Source of the DNA: a virus
IMG/VR virus record: IMGVR_UViG_3300034198_009452
Location: 1-50,219 of that record
DNA: 50,219 nt
Strand: one strand, 5' to 3'
Shown here: one piece after another, positions 1 through 10,000 of the stretch
How the letters are laid out: each line of letters begins with the position of its first letter
Numbering within the stretch: the stretch's first letter is position 1
The notes under the pieces: model-generated
Told to the model about the DNA's origin: nothing
What the model saw: the letters and a program-made list of their open reading frames with translations, nothing else
The model's database searches: none
Made by a program: the position numbers and the translations under genes

Positions 1-1191
1 AAATAGTGCTTCTTTCAGAATATCTACTGATGCAGAAGATTGATTATTTGATGAGAAAAACCCAGATGCTAGAATTCTTCCACCACTCACAGATCCTCCA
101 TCAATCTTATATTCCACAGCACTATCAGTACCAGCATCTACCCAAGTTCCGCCAGTAGTAGTTGCTGATGCTCTCACCTGCCAATTATATTGTGGTCCAT
201 TTCCAGTTCCCATTAATGAAAGGGCAGTCAAAATTACAATCGCATCTAATCTATTTGGAGAAGATTTGAGACGAATAGAAAGAACAGGATAATAGGTTCC
301 AGCAGGAGTGGGTAAATCTACTGGTGCTGTAATTGGTGTTTGAACCGCTTGTTGCAATCCACGCAATTCATAACCACCTTCCGAAATTACACTAGAGCAA
401 ACTTGCTTCATAGTACTACTGCTTGTAGTAATTCCAGTGTTGGCAAGCTCATATCTCAAAGGAAGTGATGCGGTTGTAATATAAGTTGATTGAATTAGAT
501 TTGCGTGATGGAATGAATGTGCGTGAATGAACTTCCCATCAATCACAAATCCCATTCTGACTGTACCAAGACCTAACCACTCAATATCCATCCAAAGAAT
601 TTGTGCTTTGGTAATATCTAATGTAATACCAGAAACTCCGGTTCCATCTAACTTATCAATATTCCAATCAGATTGTGCAACTGAAGTTGAAGTTCCAGTA
701 GATAAACTTCTTTCTACAAAATAAGGTGTTGTACCATTAATCTCAAAATACATCCCATTATCTGCACCAAAATATCCGACTCTCTGTCTTAAGTTTGTTT
801 TTGGTGTAGCAGGAACGAATGTATTTAAAACAAGTAAAGATTTTCCTGGTTGATATGAAAATACTTTGGTAGTTTCTCTAATAACTGAATCACCACTTGT
901 AGTTCCAATTCCAATATTAATTAATCCTTGAGCAGTTACGAATCCAACAGTAGAACCAGTTCCTACAATCAAACTCTCCCAAAGATTATTGTCTCTATAT
1001 CGGTGAGAACTATCAAATAGAGTAAGTGGATTTGATACTCTTGTTCTCCCAAAAGCATCAGAATTTATAGTAACTGGAAAACGATTGTAATCATCTACAA
1101 TTTTACCATCTCTGGTTGCAACACCATTAACTTCAAATAAAGATCTTTCTTGATTTAAATAATCTTGAGTAGTTATATTCCACTGAGCCAT
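1..1191 (-). CDS. Virion structural protein, cut by window edge
   Basis: An open frame of 397 codons reads from ATG at 1191 to the window edge with no stop, so the C-terminus is missing. It starts MAQWNITTQDYLNQ and contains repeated polar beta-strand-like stretches, with no catalytic motif. It follows the preceding gene after 3 bases in the same late operon as gp13-gp16. I recognise the N-terminal style from cyanophage virion proteins encoded near the terminase, but I cannot name a T4 counterpart. A structural or decoration role is inferred from position and composition. Confidence 0.7.
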   Translation of the reverse strand, partial: MAQWNITTQDYLNQERSLFEVNGVATRDGKIVDDYNRFPVTINSDAFGRTRVSNPLTLFDSSHRYRDNNLWESLIVGTGSTVGFVTAQGLINIGIGTTSGDSVIRETTKVFSYQPGKSLLVLNTFVPATPKTNLRQRVGYFGADNGMYFEINGTTPYFVERSLSTGTSTSVAQSDWNIDKLDGTGVSGITLDITKAQILWMDIEWLGLGTVRMGFVIDGKFIHAHSFHHANLIQSTYITTASLPLRYELANTGITTSSSTMKQVCSSVISEGGYELRGLQQAVQTPITAPVDLPTPAGTYYPVLSIRLKSSPNRLDAIVILTALSLMGTGNGPQYNWQVRASATTTGGTWVDAGTDSAVEYKIDGGSVSGGRILASGFFSSNNQSSASVDILKEALF

Positions 1192-1194
1192 AAA

Positions 1195-1503
1195 TCACTC
1201 ACCCCATGCCAATCTTTCTGGTTGATATCTCTGTGCGTTTTTAACTTTTACTGAACTGGTTGAGTTTGGATAAATGTTATGAACGATTGCACCTGGATAT
1301 TCATCTTGCAGTTGTTCTGCAAGTTCATTCTTACTCATCATCTTACCTTCAACTTCCATACGATAAATCTTACCCTGCCAAACTACATCGGCAAGAAAAG
1401 ATTCACTTGTTTGTTCTGGTTGAGAACCTCCTACATTTAGAGTTCCATTAAAATCACCATTAATAGTGATACTTTCTTTTAGAAATTGTTGAAAACTTTT
1501 CAT
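1195..1503 (-). CDS. Conserved small cyanophage protein
   Basis: 102 residues. The N-terminus MKSFQQFLKE is the short amphipathic start common to many T4-like cyanophage proteins made with the virion operon. The middle (about residues 38-85) looks like one small alpha/beta domain with IYRMEVEGKMMSKNELAEQL. No known catalytic motif is visible. It lies 5 bases after the long gene ending at 1509 and 3 bases before the next ATG, so it is probably co-transcribed with late genes. Function unknown. Confidence 0.7.
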   Translation of the reverse strand: MKSFQQFLKESITINGDFNGTLNVGGSQPEQTSESFLADVVWQGKIYRMEVEGKMMSKNELAEQLQDEYPGAIVHNIYPNSTSSVKVKNAQRYQPERLAWGE

Positions 1504-1508
1504 TTAAT

Positions 1509-2831
1509 TTACCACTTTACTTTGTTTGCCCAGTAGGCAGCAGACATTGGACCTTTGGCAATATTTTTTGCGTGTCTAGTTTGAAATCTATGACGACGAC
1601 TTGCATACTCTTTTGATTCACCTTTTTTCTTTGGTGAACCTTTTACACCTCTTTGCCCAAAACGAATAATCTTTTCTTTGCCGCCAGAACATGCCTTAAC
1701 AACATGAGATTTACCCGTGAGTGAATCACCCACGGGATCAGACTTTGGGGAGTTGCACTTCATCTCCGATTTTTTTGCTTCAGTTACAAATTTACTAAAT
1801 GTTTTTATTTTTTCTGGTTTGATTAAATCAATAAATTCAATAAAATCATTACCATTAGCGTCTTGAATAGTTACTGATTCTTTATTAAATCTTGGAAGAT
1901 CAGTTCCTATAACTTTTTTAACTTTTTCTTTTGGTAACTGTGCCTGTTGTGCAGTGGACATTTTGCGTATTTTTGCCGCAGCAGAACTTGATTTTTGTAC
2001 TGCTTTGTGACCAACTTCAAAACTAATACTTTCTGCCTTCATTTCACCACTATCTACATAATCTGCTGCACTATCTAGATAATCTGCTGCCTTTGTAATT
2101 TTTGATTGAACCCATGCTTCAATATTTCCTTCTCCCTTCATTTTCTTTTGAAGTCTTTTCGCAGCAGAAATAATAGTTGAAATTTCTGAACGAGCCATAG
2201 AATGCTCATGATCCTTTTCTTCATTTGCGGGATGGGGTTTATTGGGATCATAAGAATTTGATCCTAAAGCAACTGGTGAAGAAAACATGTCCCAATATTT
2301 TGGTCCATATTTACAAGCACTTCTAGTTTCTTCTTTTTGACATCTTGGGCAATACCTTACCATTTCAACTTGCTCTGGAACACAATTTGGAACTTCACGT
2401 CCATTTTTCATTTTTGTTCCCCTAGCAACTTTACCAGGCCAACACTTACTAGCACCTACATTTTTACGTGCCTGCTTCAATCCCTCTTCAATATCTAAAG
2501 TTTTTGGATATCCTTTTTCTCCAGGTTTTTTGGGAGGTTTACCTGCCTTTCTGCGGGCATGAATATTCGCCCAAAGACCTTTTCCTTCAGTAACATCTTT
2601 AAATTTCTGATGTTCTTTTTTTGCAGATGCTTCCATTTTTTTAAGTCTTGTGTAGTAATCTGGTATTTCGTCCAAATGCTGAAGTGCTATCTCTTTAGCA
2701 AGTTCATGATCTTTTGTATGCTCATGTTCTATGGGTTCTCCAATATCCAACTGTTTCTGTATAAACGAAACATCAAGACGATGCTTTTTAGCAATCGCTT
2801 CAACAGTTTTAAATGGTTTTATTTTACCCAC
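1509..2831 (-). CDS. Multi-domain phage protein with DUF5661-like N-terminus
   Basis: 440 residues from a GTG start; no ATG fits the conserved N-terminus GKIKPFKTVEAIAKKH. Residues 1-70 match the pattern I associate with DUF5661 (EHEHTKDHELAKEIALQHLDE, then PDYYTRL). A Lys/Gly-rich segment follows (GLWANIHARRKAGK, about 86-99), then a Cys cluster near 147-183 that includes CPRCQ, a helical middle, and a basic C-terminus with KIIRFGQRGVKGSP and a run of His/Arg residues ending ANKVKW. Cys and basic residues suggest nucleic-acid or metal binding. It sits directly after gp16. A weak late-like box (TCTAAATA, 2856-2863) lies 25 bases upstream inside gp16. Function unknown. Confidence 0.7.
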   Translation of the reverse strand: MGKIKPFKTVEAIAKKHRLDVSFIQKQLDIGEPIEHEHTKDHELAKEIALQHLDEIPDYYTRLKKMEASAKKEHQKFKDVTEGKGLWANIHARRKAGKPPKKPGEKGYPKTLDIEEGLKQARKNVGASKCWPGKVARGTKMKNGREVPNCVPEQVEMVRYCPRCQKEETRSACKYGPKYWDMFSSPVALGSNSYDPNKPHPANEEKDHEHSMARSEISTIISAAKRLQKKMKGEGNIEAWVQSKITKAADYLDSAADYVDSGEMKAESISFEVGHKAVQKSSSAAAKIRKMSTAQQAQLPKEKVKKVIGTDLPRFNKESVTIQDANGNDFIEFIDLIKPEKIKTFSKFVTEAKKSEMKCNSPKSDPVGDSLTGKSHVVKACSGGKEKIIRFGQRGVKGSPKKKGESKEYASRRHRFQTRHAKNIAKGPMSAAYWANKVKW

Positions 2832-2844
2832 AGATAAATTTTCT

Positions 2845-3267
2845 TTACTCTTTATTATTTAGAAAACCTTGCTTTAGTAATTTAGATAACTCCGCAGTAG
2901 AACCAACAAATAAAGCATTGTTTGTTACGTTGTTAGTGGTTCTTGTTGTTTCTTCTTCAACGTCTTTTAATTTTTTCTGTAAGTCTATCAATTTATCTGT
3001 AGTATCAGCAACGTTTTTAATAAGTTGTCCAGCAACTTCATACGCTCTTGGACTTCCACCTTCACCAGCAAGTTCCATAATTCCATTAATTGCTTCTTGC
3101 CCCTTTTCAATTAAAGAGTATAGATTTGCTCTTGTATACTCATAATCTTTTTTTATATCATTTTCTTCAGTTTTAATAATTTCAATTTCACAATTTTTAG
3201 AATCACTTTCAATAATTTCACTACTGATGTTTAATGCTTTATCCAATTTATCGTAATTATTTTTCAT
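2845..3267 (-). CDS. 16: Terminase small subunit, gp16-like
   Basis: 140 residues, close to T4 gp16 (164). The small terminase subunit recognises phage DNA and stimulates the gp17 ATPase/nuclease during head filling. The recognisable cyanophage core runs from YEYTRANLYSLIEKGQEAI through RAYEVAGQLIKNV to DLQKKLKDVEEE, a helical and probable coiled-coil region, and the C-terminal part contains NNALFVGSTAELSKLL. It follows gp15 by 5 bases, as expected for T4-like gene order. The large subunit gp17 is not in the window and would lie beyond position 1. Confidence 0.85.
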   Translation of the reverse strand: MKNNYDKLDKALNISSEIIESDSKNCEIEIIKTEENDIKKDYEYTRANLYSLIEKGQEAINGIMELAGEGGSPRAYEVAGQLIKNVADTTDKLIDLQKKLKDVEEETTRTTNNVTNNALFVGSTAELSKLLKQGFLNNKE

Positions 3268-3272
3268 ATTGT

Positions 3273-4070
3273 TTAAATGTCAGTTTGTTGTGTGGAACTG
3301 TATGTTCTACTATCATCAAAATATTCCCAAGATCCATCAAATCCAAAATCATCATCTGGATCTGCATTTGCTGGATCTGGTTGAACGGTATATCTCATTT
3401 CGCGTTTTGCAGAAACTATATCAGTGCTAGTATGAGTATCAACTTGAACTTTACGAATTAATCCATCAGTTGTAGATGCAACAGGACCAAACAGATAAGT
3501 TTTTGCAGTAAACTGTAAAGTATAAATTAAAGCTCTTCTTGACGAAAAATCACCTTCATAATCATCTTGAAAAGAAATATTATCTAATACTACTGGTATA
3601 TCTCTCTTTTCCCCAATAGAATCTACTAGATCTACTGTTAAATTGAATGATGGTTGGAAATATGGTAAAATTTGTTCTATAATCTGTAAGGAATCGTCAT
3701 TTAATTTACTTAAAATATTTAATTCAAACCCAATATTGTAAGGAACTGGTAAATAAACTTTTTTTAAATTTTGACCATCAGATGCTTTGAATGTTTGTGT
3801 AACTCCAGATTTTCTAGAAGAATCATATTGAATAGAGTTCATTTCAAATGACATTCTTGGTAATGTAATTTGAACAGGTTTATTCAAATTTGCTTGTTGT
3901 TCTATTCTTGCTAGAAATTTTTGTGAAGGACCATAAGAAATAGGAACTCTTATTTCACTATAAGTATCTCCTTCAGCATCTTTATGCTTGATATACAATT
4001 GATTAAATAATGTTCCGAATGAAACAATTGTTTTTCTAATAATTTCGTGATAGTAATAAGTTCCTAGCAT
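3273..4070 (-). CDS. 15: Tail completion/sheath stabiliser protein, gp15-like
   Basis: 265 residues versus 272 in T4. gp15 caps the top of the contractile tail and joins it to the neck. The N-terminal stretch from MLGTYYYHEIIRKTIVSF, through KDAEGDTYSEIRVPISYGP, to the QFTAKTYLFGPV region near residue 190 is the pattern I recognise for T4-type gp15 in cyanophages. It shares one base with the gp14 stop and is followed closely by gp16, the canonical 13-14-15-16 order. The acidic Asp-rich tail (about 230-250) looks poorly ordered. Confidence 0.9.
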   Translation of the reverse strand: MLGTYYYHEIIRKTIVSFGTLFNQLYIKHKDAEGDTYSEIRVPISYGPSQKFLARIEQQANLNKPVQITLPRMSFEMNSIQYDSSRKSGVTQTFKASDGQNLKKVYLPVPYNIGFELNILSKLNDDSLQIIEQILPYFQPSFNLTVDLVDSIGEKRDIPVVLDNISFQDDYEGDFSSRRALIYTLQFTAKTYLFGPVASTTDGLIRKVQVDTHTSTDIVSAKREMRYTVQPDPANADPDDDFGFDGSWEYFDDSRTYSSTQQTDI

Positions 4071-5470
4071 TAGTAATTACCAAATGGGTTTGATTCTGTG
4101 AAATCTAGAATTAGATCTGCCTCTTCTTCTATTTCATCGTTTTGTTCATATTTATCAGAAAATTCTGTTCCAGACGTTACTTTTAATGTATATCTTGCGG
4201 AAGAAGAAGTTCCAACTATTGTTTCTCCTGCTATGAACGTACCATCAATTACACCAACTGTTAATACATTAGTATCTTTATCCCATGATTTAACTCTAGA
4301 TGTTGTTCCAGATTCTAATCCACGTATGACTTCATTGAAAGAATAAGTTCCTATTCCAGTTAATAACGGTGGTGGAGCAATTGTTATTGTGGGTGTAGAT
4401 GTATAACCAATTCCAGCATCACGAATTAATATTTGAGTTATAGATCCAGAAGATCCAACAACAGAAATTCCTGTAGCAGTAACACCAGTACCAATAGGTG
4501 GACTGCTAAAAGTTACTAAAGGTGGTCTTACATAACCTTCACCGTATGTGGCAATACCAACAACTTTTGCACCATAAGACCCCTCTACTATTTCCGCAGT
4601 TGCTGCCGCACCAACACCACTTCCATTAGAATATATTGTTACTGATGGTATGGAAGTATATCCTGCTCCAGGATTAATTAATAATATTTCTTTAATTGAA
4701 CATACACCACCCTTGCAAGTTGTTATAGCAACACCAGAAGCATCTATTCCCCCTGCAGGTGCTGATGAAAATCCAACAGTTGGAATTCCAGTATATCCGT
4801 TACCGTCGTTGTTTAAGAATACTCTACGAACGTATCCGCTAGAAATTCCGGCAGTTGCTGTTGTGGTTTGTCCAAATGAAAATAGTTGTAAAGACGTTAT
4901 GTAACCTTGTTGCTGCAATGTTCCGTCTATTTCATCAACAGCAGTACTAATATCAGAGAATCCACCAATTTCATCTTCATATTCAAATAATTCACATTTT
5001 AATTCATAAACATAATTTTTTCCTAATTGATAAAAAGGTTGCTCATGTTCAACAAATTTAACTTCAAAAAGTCTTTGACCTAATGGAAAATATATAATAT
5101 CTCCTTCTCTAGGACGCGTACTCAAAACTATTTCATTATCATCCATTCCTTCTAAAAATGGTGAAATAAAATCTTCAAATCGTTCTTTTGAAATAATTAA
5201 TACTAATTCATCACGTAAACTCATTCCAAATTTAGTTAAAATATCTCCAGATCCACCATACCCTTCAAAATTACTCACATATGCTTCTATTGAAAAATTA
5301 TCATCAAATCTTGATGTCGTAACTTCTCTAAAAATACTATCTTTTCTAACAAATTTTCTTGGTATATACAAAACTTCAACACCATATATTTTTAGGTGTT
5401 CGTTTATTAGTTCTTGTATTAATCTCTGTTCACCAGGAGATCCTTGTAGAAAAAAGGGATTTAATGCCAT
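4070..5470 (-). CDS. 14: Neck protein gp14-like with long beta-repeat insertion
   Basis: 466 residues, about 200 more than T4 gp14 (256). The first ~195 residues (NPFFLQGSPGEQRLIQELI near the start, then NFEGYGGSGD) and the last ~90 carry the neck-protein core, which helps attach the tail to the filled head. Between about 205 and 365 lie at least four copies of a beta-repeat with the motif G-x-GY-x(3,4)-P-x-V/I, for example GNGYTGIPTV and GAGYTSIPSV. Similar repeats occur in gp7, gp8 and the DUF4815 protein of this window, so this looks like an inserted, surface-exposed beta array. It lies between gp13 and gp15. Confidence 0.85.
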   Translation of the reverse strand: MALNPFFLQGSPGEQRLIQELINEHLKIYGVEVLYIPRKFVRKDSIFREVTTSRFDDNFSIEAYVSNFEGYGGSGDILTKFGMSLRDELVLIISKERFEDFISPFLEGMDDNEIVLSTRPREGDIIYFPLGQRLFEVKFVEHEQPFYQLGKNYVYELKCELFEYEDEIGGFSDISTAVDEIDGTLQQQGYITSLQLFSFGQTTTATAGISSGYVRRVFLNNDGNGYTGIPTVGFSSAPAGGIDASGVAITTCKGGVCSIKEILLINPGAGYTSIPSVTIYSNGSGVGAAATAEIVEGSYGAKVVGIATYGEGYVRPPLVTFSSPPIGTGVTATGISVVGSSGSITQILIRDAGIGYTSTPTITIAPPPLLTGIGTYSFNEVIRGLESGTTSRVKSWDKDTNVLTVGVIDGTFIAGETIVGTSSSARYTLKVTSGTEFSDKYEQNDEIEEEADLILDFTESNPFGNY

Positions 5471-5471
5471 A

Positions 5472-6317
5472 TTATCCGATTAAATCTAATGGTGGAAGTT
5501 CATATTCTAAAGTCATTCTTTGCTTAATATCTTCTAGTTCTCTTTCTGCATCTTCATATATCTCTCTTCCATTTAATTCTATCCCACCAGGAAGTTTTAC
5601 ACCTCTAAATTTAATTAAATTTTGACCCCATTGTCTTTTAATTAAAGCAGTTAAATATTTTTTAAGAAAACTATCATTGTATACTTTATTAAAATCGTTA
5701 GGATCTAATATTCTATAACAGTCTATAACAAGAAAATCACCGACATTATTACCTTCCCAATTAAAGTCTAAATATAATCTATTTTGTCTTTTATTAAATC
5801 TGATTTGTTTATCTGTTGTAAGTAAAAAATCAATATCCTCAAGGTATGATTTTACCATAGAATATTGAAGAAGTTGTATAGAATTAAAATAATATAAATC
5901 ATTCAAAAATAACTGATATTTAATACTAAACATACCAGAAGATATTGTACTAGCATTAAATTTAAATATTTTTTCAACTCCTATTACAGAATCTGGAATT
6001 TGTATATAATTTGAAGATTCGTAAAAATTAAAAGTTTTAGAAACTCCATTAATATTCGATGATGCGGTTGTTGTAACTATTCCAGAACCAACTGGAGATT
6101 TTGCCTTTCCAGATCCTCTATCTATATCATCTTGTGTTAGTTGATATTTTAAATACATTCTTTCGACACCATCAAAGTGTCTTTCATGAAAATATTGTAA
6201 AGCATCATCTACTGCATCATCAATTTGATCATCATCTACATTTATTTCTAATATAGGTGCCCCAAGTTTTCTTAAACAATAATCTACTAATTGTTGCCTT
6301 GATGTTGGTTTAGACAT
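5472..6317 (-). CDS. 13: Neck protein gp13-like
   Basis: 281 residues (T4 gp13 is 309). The N-terminus MSKPTSRQQLVDYCLRKLGA, then INVDDDQIDDAVDDALQYFHERH with the following YLKYQLTQDDI segment, is the typical start of cyanophage gp13. The C-terminal part (LTALIKRQWGQNLIKF, then LPGGIELNGREI) is also characteristic. gp13 and gp14 complete the head after packaging so that the tail can dock. It is followed by gp14 after one base. It is conserved from end to end with no insertion, unlike its gp14 neighbour. Confidence 0.9.
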   Translation of the reverse strand: MSKPTSRQQLVDYCLRKLGAPILEINVDDDQIDDAVDDALQYFHERHFDGVERMYLKYQLTQDDIDRGSGKAKSPVGSGIVTTTASSNINGVSKTFNFYESSNYIQIPDSVIGVEKIFKFNASTISSGMFSIKYQLFLNDLYYFNSIQLLQYSMVKSYLEDIDFLLTTDKQIRFNKRQNRLYLDFNWEGNNVGDFLVIDCYRILDPNDFNKVYNDSFLKKYLTALIKRQWGQNLIKFRGVKLPGGIELNGREIYEDAERELEDIKQRMTLEYELPPLDLIG

Positions 6318-6323
6318 ATTAAT

Positions 6324-6662
6324 TTACCTAGTAACTCCTTCTCTAACTAAAGCCATACCTTCAACAACTCTTGAAGTTGAATTATTGTTTGTTAATAAGA
6401 CATCATAAACATATCTTCCTGGTTTTAATGCTGAAGTTATGCTAGATCCCAAACTAATTCTAATTTGCCCAGACTGTGCATTAACGATTGAGGTTGTAAA
6501 AGTTGTAACGCCCGTGCTTCCTGCCCATTTTCTCATTTGGGAGGAAACATTTGCCGAACTTAAATTCATTGCAGAATTAGTTGCACTATCCTCTAGAAAA
6601 AAATCTTGAGAAAATGATGTTCCAGAATTAATAATAAGATTACTTACATATATTGAGGCCAT
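6324..6662 (-). CDS. Small virion structural protein, beta-rich
   Basis: 112 residues, rich in Ser, Thr and Val with alternating hydrophobics. The region from FFLEDSATNSAMNLSSANV to LVREGVTR resembles the Ig-like N-terminal domain of baseplate upper proteins (BppU-like), including a KPGRYVYDVLL strand. That resemblance is by eye only. It lies between gp13 and two tiny genes in the virion operon. A late-promoter-like CATAAATA box (6693-6700) lies 31 bases upstream of its ATG. It is probably a minor head or neck component. Confidence 0.7.
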   Translation of the reverse strand: MASIYVSNLIINSGTSFSQDFFLEDSATNSAMNLSSANVSSQMRKWAGSTGVTTFTTSIVNAQSGQIRISLGSSITSALKPGRYVYDVLLTNNNSTSRVVEGMALVREGVTR

Positions 6663-6695
6663 TTATTGTGATGCCATAAGTAATATATCAAATAT

Positions 6696-6884
6696 TTATG
6701 TTTCATTACCATGAATAAAAGACAAAGAAGATAAAACTTCTTGTTGCTTTAAATAAAGTTTGTAATAAGACTTTGCTATATTTTTTAGTTGTTCAATATC
6801 ATCTATGCTATCTATTTCCGAAGCATATTTAAAATACTCAAAACTTTTACTTAAATTTTCCAATTCAATTTTATCGGGATCCAT
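6696..6884 (-). CDS. Conserved small cyanophage protein
   Basis: 62 residues, acidic and helical (MDPDKIELENLSKSFEYFKY, ending in SSLSFIHGNET). I recognise this as one of two short proteins commonly encoded between the large tail genes and gp13 in cyanomyoviruses. Its function is unknown. Its start overlaps the stop of the preceding gene by 14 bases, indicating coupled translation. It could be a small chaperone or assembly factor for the neighbouring fibre protein, but nothing in the sequence proves that. Confidence 0.65.
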   Translation of the reverse strand: MDPDKIELENLSKSFEYFKYASEIDSIDDIEQLKNIAKSYYKLYLKQQEVLSSLSFIHGNET

Positions 6885-7071
6885 TTAGTAACTCCTTCAA
6901 TAAAGATTTAATTTCCGTCAATTCCTTTTTCATTTCATCCAATTCATTTTTTTGTTTGAGTTTTTCATTTTTCATTTTAATATAATTATTATATTCATTA
7001 GTGTCTGCATTTAATATTGCACCGGTATTTTCATCCCGATATAAATTTTTATGCCCTTCTATTGGTATCAT
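6871..7071 (-). CDS. Small coiled-coil virion-operon protein
   Basis: 66 residues. The N-terminus MIPIEGHKNLYRDENTGAI is a small conserved motif found in many phages. Residues 30-62 form a Lys/Glu heptad-like stretch (NEKLKQKNELDEMKKEL) that should be a coiled coil. The start codon overlaps the stop of the 2,360-residue protein upstream by one base, and its end overlaps the next small gene. An assembly or head-associated role is plausible from context but unproven. Confidence 0.7.
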   Translation of the reverse strand: MIPIEGHKNLYRDENTGAILNADTNEYNNYIKMKNEKLKQKNELDEMKKELTEIKSLLKELLNGSR

Positions 7072-10000
7072 TATGCTAATGCGATTGCTCTAACGTCTTT
7101 AAATTTTAATGGGCGAGCTTCATTTGTTCCACTCATAACAATTTTTATAACAAACCCAACGAATTCTCCCAAATTATCTGCAGTAAACTCGTATTCAGAA
7201 TATTCACCTTCTGCTGTTGATCCAACAAAAAAGTCAGATGTTCCATCATTTAAAGATGTATCAATAATTGTATCACCAATTCCATCTCCGTTTATGTCTT
7301 TTAAGTTACTATATCCTGGGAAAAATTCATAAGATTGTTCAACTTCACTAGAATCTGCTCTTATTAATTTATAAAGAACTCTAAAATCACTAGATGAAGT
7401 TCTATAGCAATTTGTGATTACTTTTAATGAAGATGCTGGTTTTAATAATGTAATTTGATTAGAAATATAAACCGAAGAATGTGGATCATTCAATAATAGA
7501 TTTGATCTATCATCTGAAATATAATTTGAAATTGGTTTATTTAACTTATTTCTAATTAATGCCACGGTGGATCCTTCAACAATATCTATAACTGGAGAAA
7601 CATTAGAATCTCTTGTTCTTAATGATAGTGAAATGATCATTGACTTTGATTTGGTTGTTCCAGTTATATTATTAATCTCATTAATTCTAGATGCTAACAA
7701 TCTTGGCGAATCAAAATCATTTTTAGAATTTAAAGATAATGGAAGAAGACCCTGATCTACAAATGATGGTTCTGATCCAGAAACACTAGTTCCAGAAACT
7801 GTTCTTATTGAACTGTTTAAAGAAGTTCCTGATGGGGTTAAAATATTAAATTTTGGAATTATAGAATTATATTGATAATTCTGTGTTATTTTACAATTAG
7901 ATCCTCCAAATGTTTTTTCTTCGACAAATGTAGAATTAGAGGATTCTTCTCTGTTAAAAGATAAGTAATAACTATCCGAAGTTTCAAAAGATTTTAAATA
8001 CTGTGAGTTTGATTTTGTATGGGTAGTATTAATTCTCATTAAAGAAACGCCATTGCATTCATACTTGTAAACCATATCACCAGAATTATGATTTCTAGTT
8101 ATGGATCCATTAACTCCCCTTTGTGAAATTTGTAAACTATTTGCATTAACTGAAGTATAAGCAATAATTTCATTATTAACTAAAACATATCCAGTATTAA
8201 ATCCAACAACAGATCCTCCATCAAAGCTACTAAAATTAGAAGTACTGGCAACAGAAATTATATTTGATTCTGATGTTATACTTGCAGTTAATTCTTGTGG
8301 AGTAGTGTCTGGAAAAACACCACTAATTGTAAGATAGTTGTTGCTGTCGTGCATACCGTGATTGTAATGATCAACTTTAAATACTGACCCAGTATATAAA
8401 TCATTTAAAATTCTTGGTGTTTGAGAAACAAAAGTTCCTGCTAAAGAAACTTGATTATTACTTTCATCAAAATATGATAAAGTATTTCCCAATTGAATTG
8501 TTCTTCCAGGAACGTTTGTTAATAATAGTGTATCAATTCCATTTAAATCTGATACTGATATTACTGCTCCAGAACCTTTAGGATTGTATCCAGTTGCAAT
8601 ACCCAACAAATCTCCTTTAGAATACCCACTTCCAGATGTAACAATAACTGTTTTATTTAATTTTCCTCCAGAAAATGTTAAATTTGCACTAGCATTATAT
8701 ACATTAGGACCAAATCCTTTTATAGTAAATAAAGGAACATCAGAATAAAGTCCATCAGAATAACCAATACCAACACTTGTTGTTGTTACACCAGATATTT
8801 TTCCTCCAGATTTTTCTATAAACCCAAAATTTCCATTAGAAAATTGTATCTTTTTACCAAATGTGTAAAAATCATTCATATATGATGTAGAAATTCCAAC
8901 AATATATTTTTGAGGTAATCCTGTTATTGGATTTGATACTAGTTTTTCATTATTTGAATCGTAAAATTCGGATGATGATGTATTAGAAAGAATTGGATTT
9001 GTAAAAAATACAGTTCCTGCTGATACAAATTGTGCTTTATATAGTTTAAACTTTAAATCTTGTGATAGTGATGGTGAAGAAATTGCTGCATTTTGTGGTT
9101 TATATAAATTTCCACCTATAAATTGATTAGAATATATTATTTGTTCAGAATTTGGGAAATTTTGAGTAGTAACGGTTGCTTGATTAGATGTTGCTGTCCA
9201 AACAACATAATTCGATGATGCTGGAGAATAAACTTTTATACAATATTGTTTATTTGGTTCCAAATAAAGAGGTGAAGGTAATGTAGCTTTAGTTGCAAGT
9301 TCACCATCAGCAGAAGTGTTAACTTGACTCGGCAATAGTTGAACTCTAGCAAAATCTTGCAATACTTTATTTGTTGGAGTTCCACCAATATCAACTTCCC
9401 CAATCTCAATTGTTACTTTTTCATTATTATCTTTTTCAGCAAAAAATAAATCAATTGATGTTAAGAAACCACCAGAATTATCAACTTTAAATGTTTGAGA
9501 TAAATGACTTTTTGATGATAGTATTGAAGATCTAGTTAAAACTGGTCTTCTGATAATGCTATTGTTGGAAAAATTTGAATTTTCTGTTAGATAAAAAACA
9601 GATTCGCACAAACTCGTTCTAATTTGAGTTGAATTTGAAGATTGTGTACTGGAAGATGTTTCTAATTTAAAAGTCTTATCTCCAACATTAAAAATATTTG
9701 ATGGTAGAAGTGGCAAAAATGGATTCCTAACAAAGAAACAACCTATCAGATCCCCAAAGTTATCAGAAATAAGATCTTGAGTAGAAACTGTACATTGTGC
9801 TCCACTTGATCTTCCGACTAAAACCATATTAGGTGAAACATATCCGTAAAATCTACCATCATAATCATCTGCTAAAGAATACGTGTCTATATTTAAAACT
9901 GTTGTTGATTGTGAATAATCTGAAAGTATATTAGTATCTTCATATGGATTAACCGAATAAGTTTCTGATGGAGAATTGTAAGTACCGTATTTGTGATTTG